Shown here: piece by piece, positions 16,651 to 24,880 of the stretch
Position numbering within the stretch: position 1 is the stretch's first letter
How the letters are laid out: each line of letters starts with the position of its first letter
NCBI RefSeq assembly: GCF_014237835.1
Contig: NZ_JACJVI010000004.1
Location: forward strand, 62,001-126,000
Reading direction: 5' to 3'
DNA: 64,000 nt
Source of the DNA: Rhizobium sp. AQ_MP
GTDB lineage: Bacteria > Pseudomonadota > Alphaproteobacteria > Rhizobiales > Rhizobiaceae
The notes under the pieces: generated by a model
What the model was told of the DNA's origin: nothing
Databases searched by the model: none
Seen by the model: only the letters and a program-made list of their open reading frames with translations
Translations under genes and position numbers: made by a program

Positions 16651-16965
16651 TCACTCGAGCGCCCTTAGGATCGCCTGCCAGTCCTGCCGGCCACCGAGAA
16701 CGCGCAGGATGGTCACCTGCCCTTCCAGATCCACACAGACAATCAGATGGCTGCGATAGGGATAGATCCGGACCGGGGGTGAAAACTCGAGGCGCTCGCG
16801 AAACAGCGTCGGAGACCGAGCTACCCGATCGAAGGCCTGCACGAGTTCATCGAGGTAACGATCAGCCTGATCGGCGGACCAGGTATCCGCACCATGGGCC
16901 CATACACCTTCGAGGTCTCGCAGTGCCTCAGGCGCAAGGGTGTAGCGGGCGCTATCGGGCGCCAT
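16651..16965 (-). CDS. ParE/RelE-family toxin
   Basis: 104 residues from ATG 16965. The pattern YTLAPEALRDLEGVWAHGADTWSADQADRYLDELVQAFDRVARSPTLFRERLEFSPPVRIYPYRSHLIVC, ending VTILRVLGGRQDWQAIL, is a ParE toxin (gyrase poison), including the ILRVL strand and the late Arg. It overlaps the antitoxin gene by 14 bases, which couples translation. Confidence 0.88.
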   Translation of the reverse strand: MAPDSARYTLAPEALRDLEGVWAHGADTWSADQADRYLDELVQAFDRVARSPTLFRERLEFSPPVRIYPYRSHLIVCVDLEGQVTILRVLGGRQDWQAILRALE

Positions 16966-17197
16966 GGCTCTCGCGCATCCGCCGCTTGAAAGCCTCGGGA
17001 TCAAAGGGCTCCGGTGGGCCGCTTTCGATCCCCTTGGTGATGGCGGCCTGAAGCTGGTCGAAAGCTGCCAGACGCTCCTGGTCCTTGCGAATGAGGTCGC
17101 GGATATAGTCGCTGGCATTGCCATAGCGACCGCTTTCGGCCTGACGCTCGACCCAGGCCTTCATCGGATCGGGAAGGGATACGTTCATCGTTGCCAT
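16952..17197 (-). CDS. ParD-type ribbon-helix-helix antitoxin
   Basis: 81 residues from ATG 17197 (CCGGAGG upstream). Residues 3-45 are a ribbon-helix-helix (MNVSLPDPMKAWVERQAESGRYGNASDYIRDLIRKDQ); the C-terminal half is the acidic, Pro-containing tail that wraps ParE (GIESGPPEPFDPEAFKRRMRE). First gene of a ParDE module; it should also repress the operon. Confidence 0.92.
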   Translation of the reverse strand: MATMNVSLPDPMKAWVERQAESGRYGNASDYIRDLIRKDQERLAAFDQLQAAITKGIESGPPEPFDPEAFKRRMRESHGAR

Positions 17198-17258
17198 GGT
17201 CTGCCTCCGGTCATGCAGACAAAATGGCGCGTATGGCAAAGTTTGTCAAAACACGGCC

Positions 17259-17603
17259 TCACCCATGCCGGGCGCGACTGTCCTCCGGGGCCTCGGCACG
17301 ATCCTCAAGGCCGTAGTCGCGGAGCACTTCGGCGACGCGGAGGCGGTAGGCGGCGAAGACGCCGCCCCGGCCGGCGGACTGGGCAGCGCGGTGTTCTTCC
17401 GTCTCGCGCCAGCGGCGGACGGCCTCTTCGTCGCGCCAGAAGGAGAGCGACAGAAGTTTGCCGCGCGTGGTCAGGCTCTCGAAGCGTTCGACGGAGATGA
17501 AGCCGTCGGTCGCCTCCAGGTGGCCGCGCAATTCGCCGGCGAGATCGAGATAGCGGTGGCGCTCGCCGAGAAAGGGCACGACCTCGAAGATCACCGCGAT
17601 CAT
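17259..17603 (-). CDS. Antibiotic biosynthesis monooxygenase (ABM)-domain protein
   Basis: 114 residues from ATG 17603. IAVIFEVVPFLGERHRYLDLAGELRGHLEATDGFISVERFESLTTRGKLLSLSFWRDEEAVRRWRETEEH is a dimeric alpha/beta-barrel ABM domain. These small proteins range from haem degraders to stress proteins, and the activity cannot be set from sequence. It overlaps the NIPSNAP gene by 4 bases, so the two are co-expressed under the divergent ArsR regulator. Confidence 0.8.
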   Translation of the reverse strand: MIAVIFEVVPFLGERHRYLDLAGELRGHLEATDGFISVERFESLTTRGKLLSLSFWRDEEAVRRWRETEEHRAAQSAGRGGVFAAYRLRVAEVLRDYGLEDRAEAPEDSRARHG

Positions 17604-17929
17604 GGCTGGACTTTCGACAGTGGTGGATTGGAGACGTTTTTGAGGAAGAGGCGGTCCTCCTCCAGGATGAAGCGGGCGTTTCTGGCGAATTCGTAGTTCG
17701 CCTTGCCGAGTGGATCGGCGGCAAGCCTTCCGCGATAGGCCTCGTAGGCTGCCAGATTTTCGATGTTGTAGATGCCGTAGGCCGTGGTTGCCGAGCCCTC
17801 GTGCGGGGCGAAGTAACCGACGAGGTCGGCGCCACAGCGCGGAATCGCCTCGCCCCAGTTGCGGGCGTAGGTGGCGAAGTCGTCGCGACCGAAAGGATCG
17901 ATGCGGTAGCGGATGATGCAGGTGATCAT
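17600..17929 (-). CDS. NIPSNAP family protein
   Basis: 109 residues. MITCIIRYRIDPFGRDDFATYARNWGEAIPRCGADLVGYFAPHEGSATTAYGIYNI is the NIPSNAP version of the dimeric alpha/beta barrel. The function in bacteria is not established. It is first in a two-gene operon, with two near-identical palindromic sites between it and the divergent ArsR gene. Confidence 0.85.
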   Translation of the reverse strand: MITCIIRYRIDPFGRDDFATYARNWGEAIPRCGADLVGYFAPHEGSATTAYGIYNIENLAAYEAYRGRLAADPLGKANYEFARNARFILEEDRLFLKNVSNPPLSKVQP

Positions 17930-17983
17930 GGGTGGCTCCTCGTTTGTTGCGAGGCGGGTTTGCCATGAACGAAGGGCGCGATG

Positions 17984-18043
17984 CTTCGATCGGGATCGAA
18001 GTTACCCCATACCTCGCCTTCAACAGTTCGACCGGGATCGAAG
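17984..18043. promoter_or_regulatory. Two 18-bp palindromic operator-like sites in the NIPSNAP/ArsR gap
   Basis: CTTCGATCGGGATCGAAG (17984-18001) and GTTCGACCGGGATCGAAG (18026-18043) agree at 16 of 18 bases, and the first is a perfect 8+2+8 palindrome. Their centres are 42 bases apart, four DNA turns, so two dimers would sit on one face. They lie in the divergent promoter region and are good candidates for the ArsR protein. Confidence 0.7.
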
Positions 18044-18095
18044 CATTGGCTAGACTGGCCAGGCAGACTGCGCGTCAAAACCTGGAGAAAATCTT

Positions 18096-18863
18096 ATGGC
18101 GGAAGGTCCTGATATCGCGCGCATCGCCTCGCTGATTGGCGATCCCGCGCGTTCGAACATGCTGCTGGCGCTCCTCGGCGGCAAGGCGCTGACGGCCACG
18201 GAGCTGGCGGGGGCCGCCGGTGTCACGCTGCAAACCGCGAGTTCGCATCTGTCCAAACTCGAAGAGGGCGGGCTCCTCTCCCAGCGCAAGCAGGGTCGAC
18301 ATCGCTATTTCGCGCTGGCGGACGGTCATGTCGGGACAATGATCGAGACCCTGATGAGCTTTTCGGCGACGCGCGGGCATCTGCGCCACCGTACCGGGCC
18401 GAAGGAGCCGGAGCTGCGCAAGGCGCGGATCTGCTACGATCATCTGGCAGGCGATTTCGGTGTCCGGATGCTGGACAGCCTGATTGCGCAGGGCGCGATC
18501 CGGGCGGAGGACGAGGCGCTGACGCTGACGGCGCAGGGCGAGGCATTGCTCGACGCCAGAGGTATCGACATCGGAAGCCTTCGCGCCAGGCGCCGACCGC
18601 TTTGTCGCGCCTGCCTCGACTGGAGCGAACGGCGGACGCATCTCGCGGGCAGCCTGGGGGCGGCATTGCTTACACATTTCCTCGATCGCGGCCTTGCCCG
18701 ACGGGTCGAAGAGAGCAGGATCATCCGATTTTCTCCCGAGGGGGAGCGGCATTTCGCAGCTTGGTTTCCTGTGGGTGGAGACCGTGAATCGGGCGCTGCA
18801 ACGCCGGCAGGAATGAGCAGTGCGATCAATCGCGTTCAGGCGGCCCATAAAGAGGCGAACTGA
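18096..18863 (+). CDS. ArsR/SmtB-family transcriptional regulator
   Basis: 255 residues, longer than simple ArsR proteins. The winged helix is at ~8-75 (ARIASLIGDPARSNMLLALLGGKALTATELAGAAGVTLQTASSHLSKLEEGGLLSQRKQGRHRYFAL). The C-terminal ~150 residues contain CRACLDWSERRTHLAGSLGAALLTHFLDRGL, a pattern found in many alphaproteobacterial ArsR-like regulators beside NIPSNAP or ABM genes; the two Cys may sense metal or oxidants. It is divergent from the NIPSNAP/ABM operon with twin palindromes between. Confidence 0.88.
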   Translation: MAEGPDIARIASLIGDPARSNMLLALLGGKALTATELAGAAGVTLQTASSHLSKLEEGGLLSQRKQGRHRYFALADGHVGTMIETLMSFSATRGHLRHRTGPKEPELRKARICYDHLAGDFGVRMLDSLIAQGAIRAEDEALTLTAQGEALLDARGIDIGSLRARRRPLCRACLDWSERRTHLAGSLGAALLTHFLDRGLARRVEESRIIRFSPEGERHFAAWFPVGGDRESGAATPAGMSSAINRVQAAHKEAN

Positions 18864-19243
18864 TGAGCATACCTAGCCTCGCGGAGATTGTAGCATTGGA
18901 AGAAACACTTCATCGGCCGGAGGTCAGGCGCTGCCGACAAACTGTGGAAAACCTGATAGCCGAAGACTTCATGGAAATAGGCGCTTCGGGCAAGATTTAT
19001 GACAGGAGAGCAATTATCGAGCTGCTGGCAAAAGAGCCGGCGCTGCCCGATGACGTCGTGAAATCGATGAATTATTCGTTGAAGATGATCAGCGAGGGAT
19101 CGGTGCTCCTGACCTATGAGACGGAGCGCATCCATGCTGACGGGTTGCAGAGGCGCGCTGCAAGAAGCTCGATATGGGTGCAAACCGGGTCCAAATGGCA
19201 AATGCTGTTTCATCAAGCTACGATCAGGCTCTCATTCTCATAG
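18863..19243 (+). CDS. DUF4440/SnoaL-like protein
   Basis: 126 residues starting within the stop of the ArsR gene (TGATG). LIAEDFMEIGASGKIYDRRAIIELLA, then LTYETERIHADGLQRRAARSSIWVQTGSKWQMLFHQAT, is the NTF2-like fold of DUF4440. Members are small ligand-binding or catalytic proteins with no common reaction. Translational coupling ties it to the regulator. Confidence 0.8.
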   Translation: MSIPSLAEIVALEETLHRPEVRRCRQTVENLIAEDFMEIGASGKIYDRRAIIELLAKEPALPDDVVKSMNYSLKMISEGSVLLTYETERIHADGLQRRAARSSIWVQTGSKWQMLFHQATIRLSFS

Positions 19244-19320
19244 GTAAAGTCGTCTTCCAAGGTTGATCTCCGGCCGTTCGTCACCTCCTGCCCCTCGCGA
19301 GTCTGGTCGCACTTGAAAAC

Positions 19321-19342
19321 AAACCGACCGTACGGTATGTTT
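19321..19342. promoter_or_regulatory. TetR-type operator before the SMR gene
   Basis: A 22-base interrupted palindrome with core ACCGTACGGT and outer arms AAAC/GTTT; only the bases between core and arms differ. ACCGTACGGT-type cores are typical operators of TetR-family efflux repressors. It lies 27 bases before the SMR start, and the TetR gene is second in the operon. Confidence 0.75.
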
Positions 19343-19368
19343 ACTCTTCTCTCGTCCGGAGCCCTGTC

Positions 19369-19713
19369 ATGAACCCCACCCTTACCGCATATGGTGCCCT
19401 CGCTGCGGCCATTGTGCTCGAAGTGATCGGCACGACGCTGCTGCAGAAGTCGGCGCAGTTCACCAAGCTTTTGCCGACGGCGGGCATGGTGATGTTCTAT
19501 GTCGCCTCCTTCTACCTTCTGTCCCAGGCGCTGAAGGGCATGCCGCTCGGCATTGCCTATGCCATGTGGGGCGGGCTTGGCATCGTGCTGACGGCGCTGA
19601 TCAGCGTGTTTTATCTCAAGCAGAGCCTGGACCTTGCAGCGCTAGCGGGTATTGCGCTGATCGTCGCCGGGGTGATCGTGATGAACACGCTGTCGAACAC
19701 GGTCTCGCACTGA
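19369..19713 (+). CDS. Small multidrug resistance (SMR) efflux protein
   Basis: 114 residues with four membrane helices. The catalytic Glu lies in helix 1 (AAAIVLEVIGTTLLQKS), followed by SFYLLSQALKGMPLGIAYAMWGGLGIVLTALISVF, the EmrE/SugE family pattern. It exports cationic compounds in exchange for protons, usually as a dimer; a guanidinium role is also possible in the family. Preceded by a TetR-type operator and followed by the TetR gene with a one-base overlap. Confidence 0.92.
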   Translation: MNPTLTAYGALAAAIVLEVIGTTLLQKSAQFTKLLPTAGMVMFYVASFYLLSQALKGMPLGIAYAMWGGLGIVLTALISVFYLKQSLDLAALAGIALIVAGVIVMNTLSNTVSH

Positions 19714-20309
19714 TGGCGGCCTCCCCTGCATCTGCCGAGACCTCGCTCTCGGCCCATCATCGCAAGAAGCAACCGGAGCAGGTGCGTCGGGCGCTGCTCG
19801 ATTGTGCCGCGCAGATTGCCGCCGAACAGGGAGCGCAAGCGATCACAATTCAGGCGGTCGCCGAACGGGCCGGCGTGACCAAGGGCGGATTGCTGCACCA
19901 CTTCGACAGCAAGCAGGCGCTGCTGGCGGCCGTGTTTTCCGATCTGCTCGCGCAGATGGACCGGGAGATCGACCGGACCATGGCCGGCGATCCTGTGGCG
20001 CATGGGCGCTTCACAAGGGCCTATGTGCAGGTCTGCTTTTCCGACCGCCTGCTCGGCGAACGCAGCCTCTGGGCTGCACTTTCGGTCGCCATCGTTTCCG
20101 AGCCGGCGCTGCGCGCGCTCTGGTCCGGCTGGCTCGACGGTCGCATGGTCCGGCATGCGGAGACGGACGGCGATCCCGCTCTCGTCGCAGTACGGCTTGC
20201 CGCCGATGGGGTCTGGCTCGCCGACATGATGGAAAAGGCGGGTGGGCTGAAACGCTATCCGCAGCATTTCGAGGCGGTGCTGCTCCAAATGGCAAGCGCG
20301 CAAACGTGA
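19713..20309 (+). CDS. TetR-family repressor of the SMR operon
   Basis: 198 residues from ATG 19713, overlapping the SMR stop (TGATG). The HTH is at ~18-65 (QVRRALLDCAAQIAAEQGAQAITIQAVAERAGVTKGGLLHHFDSKQALL); the C-terminal ligand domain (RFTRAYVQVCFSD, WAALSVAIVSEPALR) resembles the TetR_C-type repressors of SMR pumps. It probably represses its own operon through the palindrome at 19321-19342 and is released by the pumped compound. Confidence 0.9.
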   Translation: MAASPASAETSLSAHHRKKQPEQVRRALLDCAAQIAAEQGAQAITIQAVAERAGVTKGGLLHHFDSKQALLAAVFSDLLAQMDREIDRTMAGDPVAHGRFTRAYVQVCFSDRLLGERSLWAALSVAIVSEPALRALWSGWLDGRMVRHAETDGDPALVAVRLAADGVWLADMMEKAGGLKRYPQHFEAVLLQMASAQT

Positions 20310-20410
20310 CGACAATGGCAGAAGGGCTGCCATGCGCCTTGCATGATTGTCCTTGCCGTTGCGATCGTGTAGGAAGCCGCCTTCTCCCAGACGACACGAT
20401 GGATATCCCC

Positions 20411-21100
20411 ATGAGCGGCTTCGACCTCACCCTTTTTGATTGCGACGGCGTGCTCGTCGATTCCGAAATCATCGCGGCCAAGGTGGAATCGAAGCTTCTG
20501 ACGGAAGCGGGCTATCCGATCTCGGTCGAGGAAATGGGCGAGCGTTTTGCCGGCATGACCTGGAAGAACATCCTGCTGTCGATCGAGAAGGAAATCGACA
20601 TCCCGCTCTCGGCGAGCCTCATCGACAAGTCGGAACAGTTGCTCGACCAGAAGCTTTCGCGCGAGGTCAAAGCGATCGAGGGTGTGCAGTATGCGCTGTC
20701 GCGTCTATCAGGCCCGCGCTGCATCTGCTCCAACTCGTCCTCCCACCGCCTCGACATGATGCTCTCGAAGGTCGGCCTGAAGGAGTTCTTTGCACCGCAT
20801 ATCTATTCGGCGAAGGACCTCGGCGCAGACCGCGTGAAGCCGAAGCCGGATATCTTCCTGCATGCGGCCAGCCAGTTCGGCGTCCCCCCCTCCAAATGCA
20901 TCGTGATTGAAGATTCCGTGCATGGCGTGCATGCGGCGCGCGAAGCCGGCATGCGGGTCGTGGGCTTTACCGGCGCTTCCCATACCTACCCCTCGCATGC
21001 CGACCGGCTGACCGATGCCGGCGCCGAAACGGTCATTGCGCGGATGCAGGACCTGCCCGGCGTGATCGCTGCCATGGCCGAATGGGAAGGCGCGTTCTGA
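20411..21100 (+). CDS. HAD-superfamily phosphatase/phosphomutase
   Basis: 229 residues from ATG 20411 (ATG 20399 adds four). Motifs: FDCDGVLVDSEI (nucleophile and acid/base Asp), CSNSSSHRLD (motif II), VKPKPDIFLHAA (Lys) and IEDSVHGVHAAREAGM (motif IV), with an alpha-helical cap between I and II. Close to beta-phosphoglucomutase/phosphoglycolate-phosphatase relatives; the substrate is not set. Common in rhizobia as a stand-alone gene. Confidence 0.85.
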   Translation: MSGFDLTLFDCDGVLVDSEIIAAKVESKLLTEAGYPISVEEMGERFAGMTWKNILLSIEKEIDIPLSASLIDKSEQLLDQKLSREVKAIEGVQYALSRLSGPRCICSNSSSHRLDMMLSKVGLKEFFAPHIYSAKDLGADRVKPKPDIFLHAASQFGVPPSKCIVIEDSVHGVHAAREAGMRVVGFTGASHTYPSHADRLTDAGAETVIARMQDLPGVIAAMAEWEGAF

Positions 21101-21118
21101 GAGTTTTCGAGCCGGCCC

Positions 21119-22039
21119 TTAAGTCTTGACGGTCAGGGCGCCGGGCAGGATTTCGGCCGTGAAGGCACCCCGGATGGCGCCCTCGCCATCGACCTCGATC
21201 GGAAAGCGCGTGGCGTCGAGCGGGCGCACCTCGACCCGGCGGCCGCGATGGAAGCTCAAAAGCGGGTGGCCGACATGACCAGCGGAATGCAGGCGTCCCA
21301 GTAAATTCAGAAGCCCCAACACTTTCTCTTCGCGCATCACGGCAATATCGAACCGGGCGTCAGCGACATCCGCTTGCGGCGTGATGTGCATGCCGCCGCC
21401 AAACCAGGCCCCATTCGCAATCGCGACCACGGCGAGCCGTCCGGCATGCACCTTCATGCCATCGATCAGGATCTCGAATTCATAGGGGTGGTATCGGAGG
21501 ATGGCGAGTGCCGAATGGACGAGGAAGCGAAGCGGACCGTTCAGGATGCGCCGGCGCCCGGGAGCATTCACGGCGTAGACGATTTCCCCGGAAATGCCGA
21601 CGCTGGTGATGTTGGCGAAATGCCGGCTGATCTCCCGGCCCGCGTGGTCCCTCGAGATCAGTAGACCCGCATCGATACGCCGCAGCGGGGCGTTGGCGAT
21701 ATGTTCGGCCAGCTCTGCGGGATCGGCGGGCAGGTTGAAGTTGCGGACGAAATCGCAGCCGGTGCCGACGGGCAGAAAGGCGAGCGGCATCTCGGGGCGT
21801 GTCGACGTCAAAACGCCGTCAACGACGTCGCTGATGGTCCCGTCACCGCCTGCCACAAGCAGCAGGTCATAGGGACCAGCGGCCAGTTCCTGCGCCAGCC
21901 TTTTGGCATCGCCACTTGAGCGACTTTCGTGGATTTCCAGATCCGGGAAACGCTGACCAAGAGCTCTGTGCAGGGGCGCCCATTGCTTCTGGCCCACGCG
22001 GCCTCCGGCGACGGGGTTTCTTACGACCGCAATTCTCAA
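21119..22039 (-). CDS. Diacylglycerol/lipid kinase family protein (YegS-like)
   Basis: 306 residues from a TTG at 22039 supported by GGGGAGG six bases upstream. RIAVVRNPVAGG opens the nucleotide-binding domain; VAGGDGTISDVVDG is the GGDGT phosphate loop; PLAFLPVGTGCDFVRNFN corresponds to the PxGTxND-type motif with Cys-Asp in place of Asn-Asp. It phosphorylates a lipid, probably at the membrane. Convergent with the HAD gene. Confidence 0.88.
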   Translation of the reverse strand: MRIAVVRNPVAGGRVGQKQWAPLHRALGQRFPDLEIHESRSSGDAKRLAQELAAGPYDLLLVAGGDGTISDVVDGVLTSTRPEMPLAFLPVGTGCDFVRNFNLPADPAELAEHIANAPLRRIDAGLLISRDHAGREISRHFANITSVGISGEIVYAVNAPGRRRILNGPLRFLVHSALAILRYHPYEFEILIDGMKVHAGRLAVVAIANGAWFGGGMHITPQADVADARFDIAVMREEKVLGLLNLLGRLHSAGHVGHPLLSFHRGRRVEVRPLDATRFPIEVDGEGAIRGAFTAEILPGALTVKT

Positions 22040-22216
22040 TCAGGCCTCCCCAGAGGCATCTTCGCGGACGCCTCCCCTTCTTCTTCTTGCCGGAGCGTCC
22101 GTGGCACGAGCGACGGTCGCATCCGGTTACGCGCCGGAAACTAGCATCCGCCACGCGCCGAGAGCAAGGTGAGGTTCCAGCCCTCAGAGGAGCGCGGCAA
22201 CCGGCGACCGGGGATC

Positions 22217-23581
22217 TCAGCCGGGATGGTATCGATGGGTTGCGGCAACATGAGCCTTGCCGAGGCGTGGTTTGCCGAACAGCTTCTGACGCAGCGGCCC
22301 TTCGCCGTATTCGGTCTTGTAGAGGCCTCGCTCCTGCAGGCGCGGGACGATCAGTTCGATGATGTCATCGAAGCACTCTGGCACCACGGTGCGCGAGAGG
22401 TTGAAGCCATCGACGCCGGTGTCTTCGACCCAATCCACCAGCCAGTCGACGACCTGATCTGCGGAAGCGACGAGCGGCGGCTGGCGGCTGCCGAGCACCA
22501 TCTGCTCGATCAGCTTGCGCTTCGTCCATTGCGGGCCAGCGGCCCGATCCATTGCCTTGATGTTGGAGGTGATCGCCTGGCTCTTGCCCGTCTCGACCGG
22601 TTCGTCCATGTCGAACCGGTCGAAGTCGATGCCCATGGAGGCAGCGGCATGCACGAGCGCTGCTTCCGAACTCACATAGTGGCGGTAATCCTCGAACTTT
22701 TCCCGTGCTTCCTTCTCCGTCCGACCTGTGACGATCGTGGCGCCGAGGAAGACCCTGATGTCATCGCCGCGGCGTCCCAGACCTTCGGCACGGGCGCGGA
22801 TGTCGGAGACAATTTCACGTACACCCTCCTTCTTCTGGCCGTTGACGAAGACACATTCGGCATGGGTGGCGGCAAACTGGCGGCCGCGCGGCGAGGAGCC
22901 AGCCTGATAGAGGACCGGCGTGCGCTGCGGCGAGGGTTCGCAGAGGTGATAGGCATCAACCCTGTACTGGCGTCCATGATGATGGACGGGATGCACCTTG
23001 TCCGGATCCGTATAGACCTTTGCCTGCTTGTCGGCGACCACAGCGTCATCTTCCCAGCTCCCCTCCCAGAGCTTGTAGACCACATCCATGTATTCATCGG
23101 CCAGATCATAGCGGTCGTCATGGGCCATCTGGCCGTCGAGACCGATGGCGCGGGCGGCGCTGTCCAGATAGCCGGTCACGATATTCCAACCCATGCGGCC
23201 GCCGGTCAGATGGTCGAGCGTCGCCATTCGACGGGCGAAGAGAAAGGGCTGTTCGTACATCAGGTTTGCGGTAACGCCGAAGCCGAGATGCTGCGTGACG
23301 GAGGCCATGGCCGGCACCAGCATCAACGGGTCGTTCACCGGCACCTGGACGGCGCCCCGCAGCGCTGGTGCCGGACTGCCGCTCAGCACATCGTATATGC
23401 CGACGACATCGGCCAGAAAGATGCCGTCGAACAGACCAGCTTCAAGCCGCTTCGCATAATCGGTCCAATAGGCGAGGCTGCGATAGTTCATCGACCGGTC
23501 GCGCGGGTGGGACCAGAGGCCTTGCTGGATGTGGCCGATGCAGTTCATATCGAAGGCGTTGAAACGGATTTCACGTGCCAC
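22217..23581 (-). CDS. LLM-class flavin monooxygenase (NtaA/SnaA/DszA type)
   Basis: 454 residues from GTG 23581 with AAGGGGG upstream. Features of the FMN-reduced-dependent group: IRFNAFDMNCIGHIQQGLWSHP, LFDGIFLADVVG, then LGFGVTANLMYEQPFLFARRMATLDHLTGGRMGWNIVTGYLDSAAR, and YQAGSSPRGRQFAATHAE for phosphate binding. Relatives oxidise nitrilotriacetate, sulfones or similar sulfur and nitrogen compounds and need a flavin reductase, which is not nearby. Divergent from an XRE-cupin regulator 111 bases away, a likely controller. Confidence 0.9.
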   Translation of the reverse strand: MAREIRFNAFDMNCIGHIQQGLWSHPRDRSMNYRSLAYWTDYAKRLEAGLFDGIFLADVVGIYDVLSGSPAPALRGAVQVPVNDPLMLVPAMASVTQHLGFGVTANLMYEQPFLFARRMATLDHLTGGRMGWNIVTGYLDSAARAIGLDGQMAHDDRYDLADEYMDVVYKLWEGSWEDDAVVADKQAKVYTDPDKVHPVHHHGRQYRVDAYHLCEPSPQRTPVLYQAGSSPRGRQFAATHAECVFVNGQKKEGVREIVSDIRARAEGLGRRGDDIRVFLGATIVTGRTEKEAREKFEDYRHYVSSEAALVHAAASMGIDFDRFDMDEPVETGKSQAITSNIKAMDRAAGPQWTKRKLIEQMVLGSRQPPLVASADQVVDWLVDWVEDTGVDGFNLSRTVVPECFDDIIELIVPRLQERGLYKTEYGEGPLRQKLFGKPRLGKAHVAATHRYHPG

Positions 23582-23692
23582 GGCGGTTCGCCCCCTTCCT
23601 ATTTATCGTGGCGGCTTGTGGATGCGCCGTCACCTATCGTATCCTCTTGTCCACCATAGAAGACAAAGCCGCAGAATTTTGCAAGGGTCGAG

Positions 23693-24286
23693 ATGCCAAA
23701 GACGGCGCATAGCAACGAAGTTCACGACGAAAACTGCCAAGCGCGGGCGATTGCCGAACGCATCCGGCTGGAGCGAGAGACTCGCGGCTGGTCGCTTGCA
23801 GAACTGGCGGCCCGTTCCGCTGTGTCCAAGGCCATGATCAGCAAGGTGGAACGGTGCGAGGCGAGCCCAACGGCCACCGTGCTCGGCCGCCTTTCGGGTG
23901 CCTTCGGCCTGCCGCTCTCCGTGCTTCTGGCGCTTGCCGAACGCGAGGGGGAACGACTGGCGCGACGGATGGAGCAGCCGGTCTGGACGGATCCGGAAAC
24001 CGGCTACACGCGTCGGACGCTATCACCTCATAATGGTGGGCAACTGGAACTGTTGGAAGTGGTTTTGCCGCCGGGTGTCCGGATCCCCTACCCCGCTTCA
24101 GCCTTCAGCTTCCAGCATCAGCAGATCTATGTTCTCGACGGGCGTCTCGACTTCATCGAGGGCTCCCGCAGCCATGCGCTTTCAGCAGGCGATTGTCTGC
24201 AGCTGGGGGCACCTTGCGACTGCGTGTTCATCAACGCCAGCGACGAAGCGATCCGCTATTTGGTGGCCCTGACGCGGCGCGGGTAG
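23693..24286 (+). CDS. XRE-family regulator with C-terminal cupin
   Basis: 197 residues. HTH at ~20-75 (IAERIRLERETRGWSLAELAARSAVSKAMISKVERCEASPTATVLGRLSGAF), then a RmlC-type cupin at ~115-190 (LEVVLPPGVRIPYP, QQIYVLDGRLDFIEGSRSHALSAGDCLQLGAPCDCVFINAS). This architecture usually senses a small ligand and controls neighbouring catabolic genes; the divergent flavin monooxygenase is the obvious target. Confidence 0.9.
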   Translation: MPKTAHSNEVHDENCQARAIAERIRLERETRGWSLAELAARSAVSKAMISKVERCEASPTATVLGRLSGAFGLPLSVLLALAEREGERLARRMEQPVWTDPETGYTRRTLSPHNGGQLELLEVVLPPGVRIPYPASAFSFQHQQIYVLDGRLDFIEGSRSHALSAGDCLQLGAPCDCVFINASDEAIRYLVALTRRG

Positions 24287-24322
24287 GCGCCGATCATCCG
24301 ACCGGGCGCCTTCTCTCGGAAC

Positions 24323-24880
24323 TTACTTCTTCTTCGGCTGTTCAAAGCCGATGAAGACACGGGCCGTACCGGAGACATTGCCGGGGACGGTTGCCACCTT
24401 GCTGTAGATGAACTGTGTCGGTGTGTTCACGTCGGCGAGCGTGACAGGATACTGTTCGACCTCGCTGAACAGTTCCTGGTCGCCGTCCATCACGGTTACA
24501 CGGACCGGAAGATTGATCGTGCCCGCCTTGCCCTGAGGGCCCGCAACGAGGCGGCCCTTCACGAGGGCATTGATCGTCAGCGAGGTGTCGGTCCGCGAGC
24601 AGGAGCGCGTCGTGTCGGCGAGCGAGGCCTGCAAGACCACCTGCTGGGCGTCGCCGTCCTTGCCGCGCGCATAGGTGCGATAGACGGCGGTTCCGTCCCG
24701 AAGAGAGATGACGGGGCAGAAGCCTTGCACGACGGCCTGCTGTGCTGCGGCAGCCGCCGCGGCGTTTCCGGGCTGCGACTGGGGCAGGCCGAGGCTGCTA
24801 CCGAGGCTGCCGGCATTGCAGCCAGAGAGAACCATCATCAGCGAGACGGCGACAACACCGCGCGACACGTTTACAGACAC
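24323..24880 (-). CDS. Conserved lipoprotein of unknown function
   Basis: 185 residues. Lipoprotein signal peptide: hydrophobic core then LSGC, so Cys21 would be lipidated. The mature part has an Ala-rich stretch, then VQGFCPVISLRDGTAVYRTYARGKDGDAQQVVLQASLADTTRSCSRTD, with two Cys that may form a disulfide, and a beta-rich end. This type is common in Rhizobiales; no role is known. Confidence 0.8.
   Translation of the reverse strand: MSVNVSRGVVAVSLMMVLSGCNAGSLGSSLGLPQSQPGNAAAAAAAQQAVVQGFCPVISLRDGTAVYRTYARGKDGDAQQVVLQASLADTTRSCSRTDTSLTINALVKGRLVAGPQGKAGTINLPVRVTVMDGDQELFSEVEQYPVTLADVNTPTQFIYSKVATVPGNVSGTARVFIGFEQPKKK

Noticed and set aside
15629..16759. 376-residue open frame through the repeat spacer and GntR gene
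   Set aside because: Half of it lies in palindromic repeats and half is antisense to the GntR regulator.
22169..23659. 496-residue open frame opposite the LLM monooxygenase
   Set aside because: The minus strand encodes a full flavin monooxygenase; the plus reading shows no family features.
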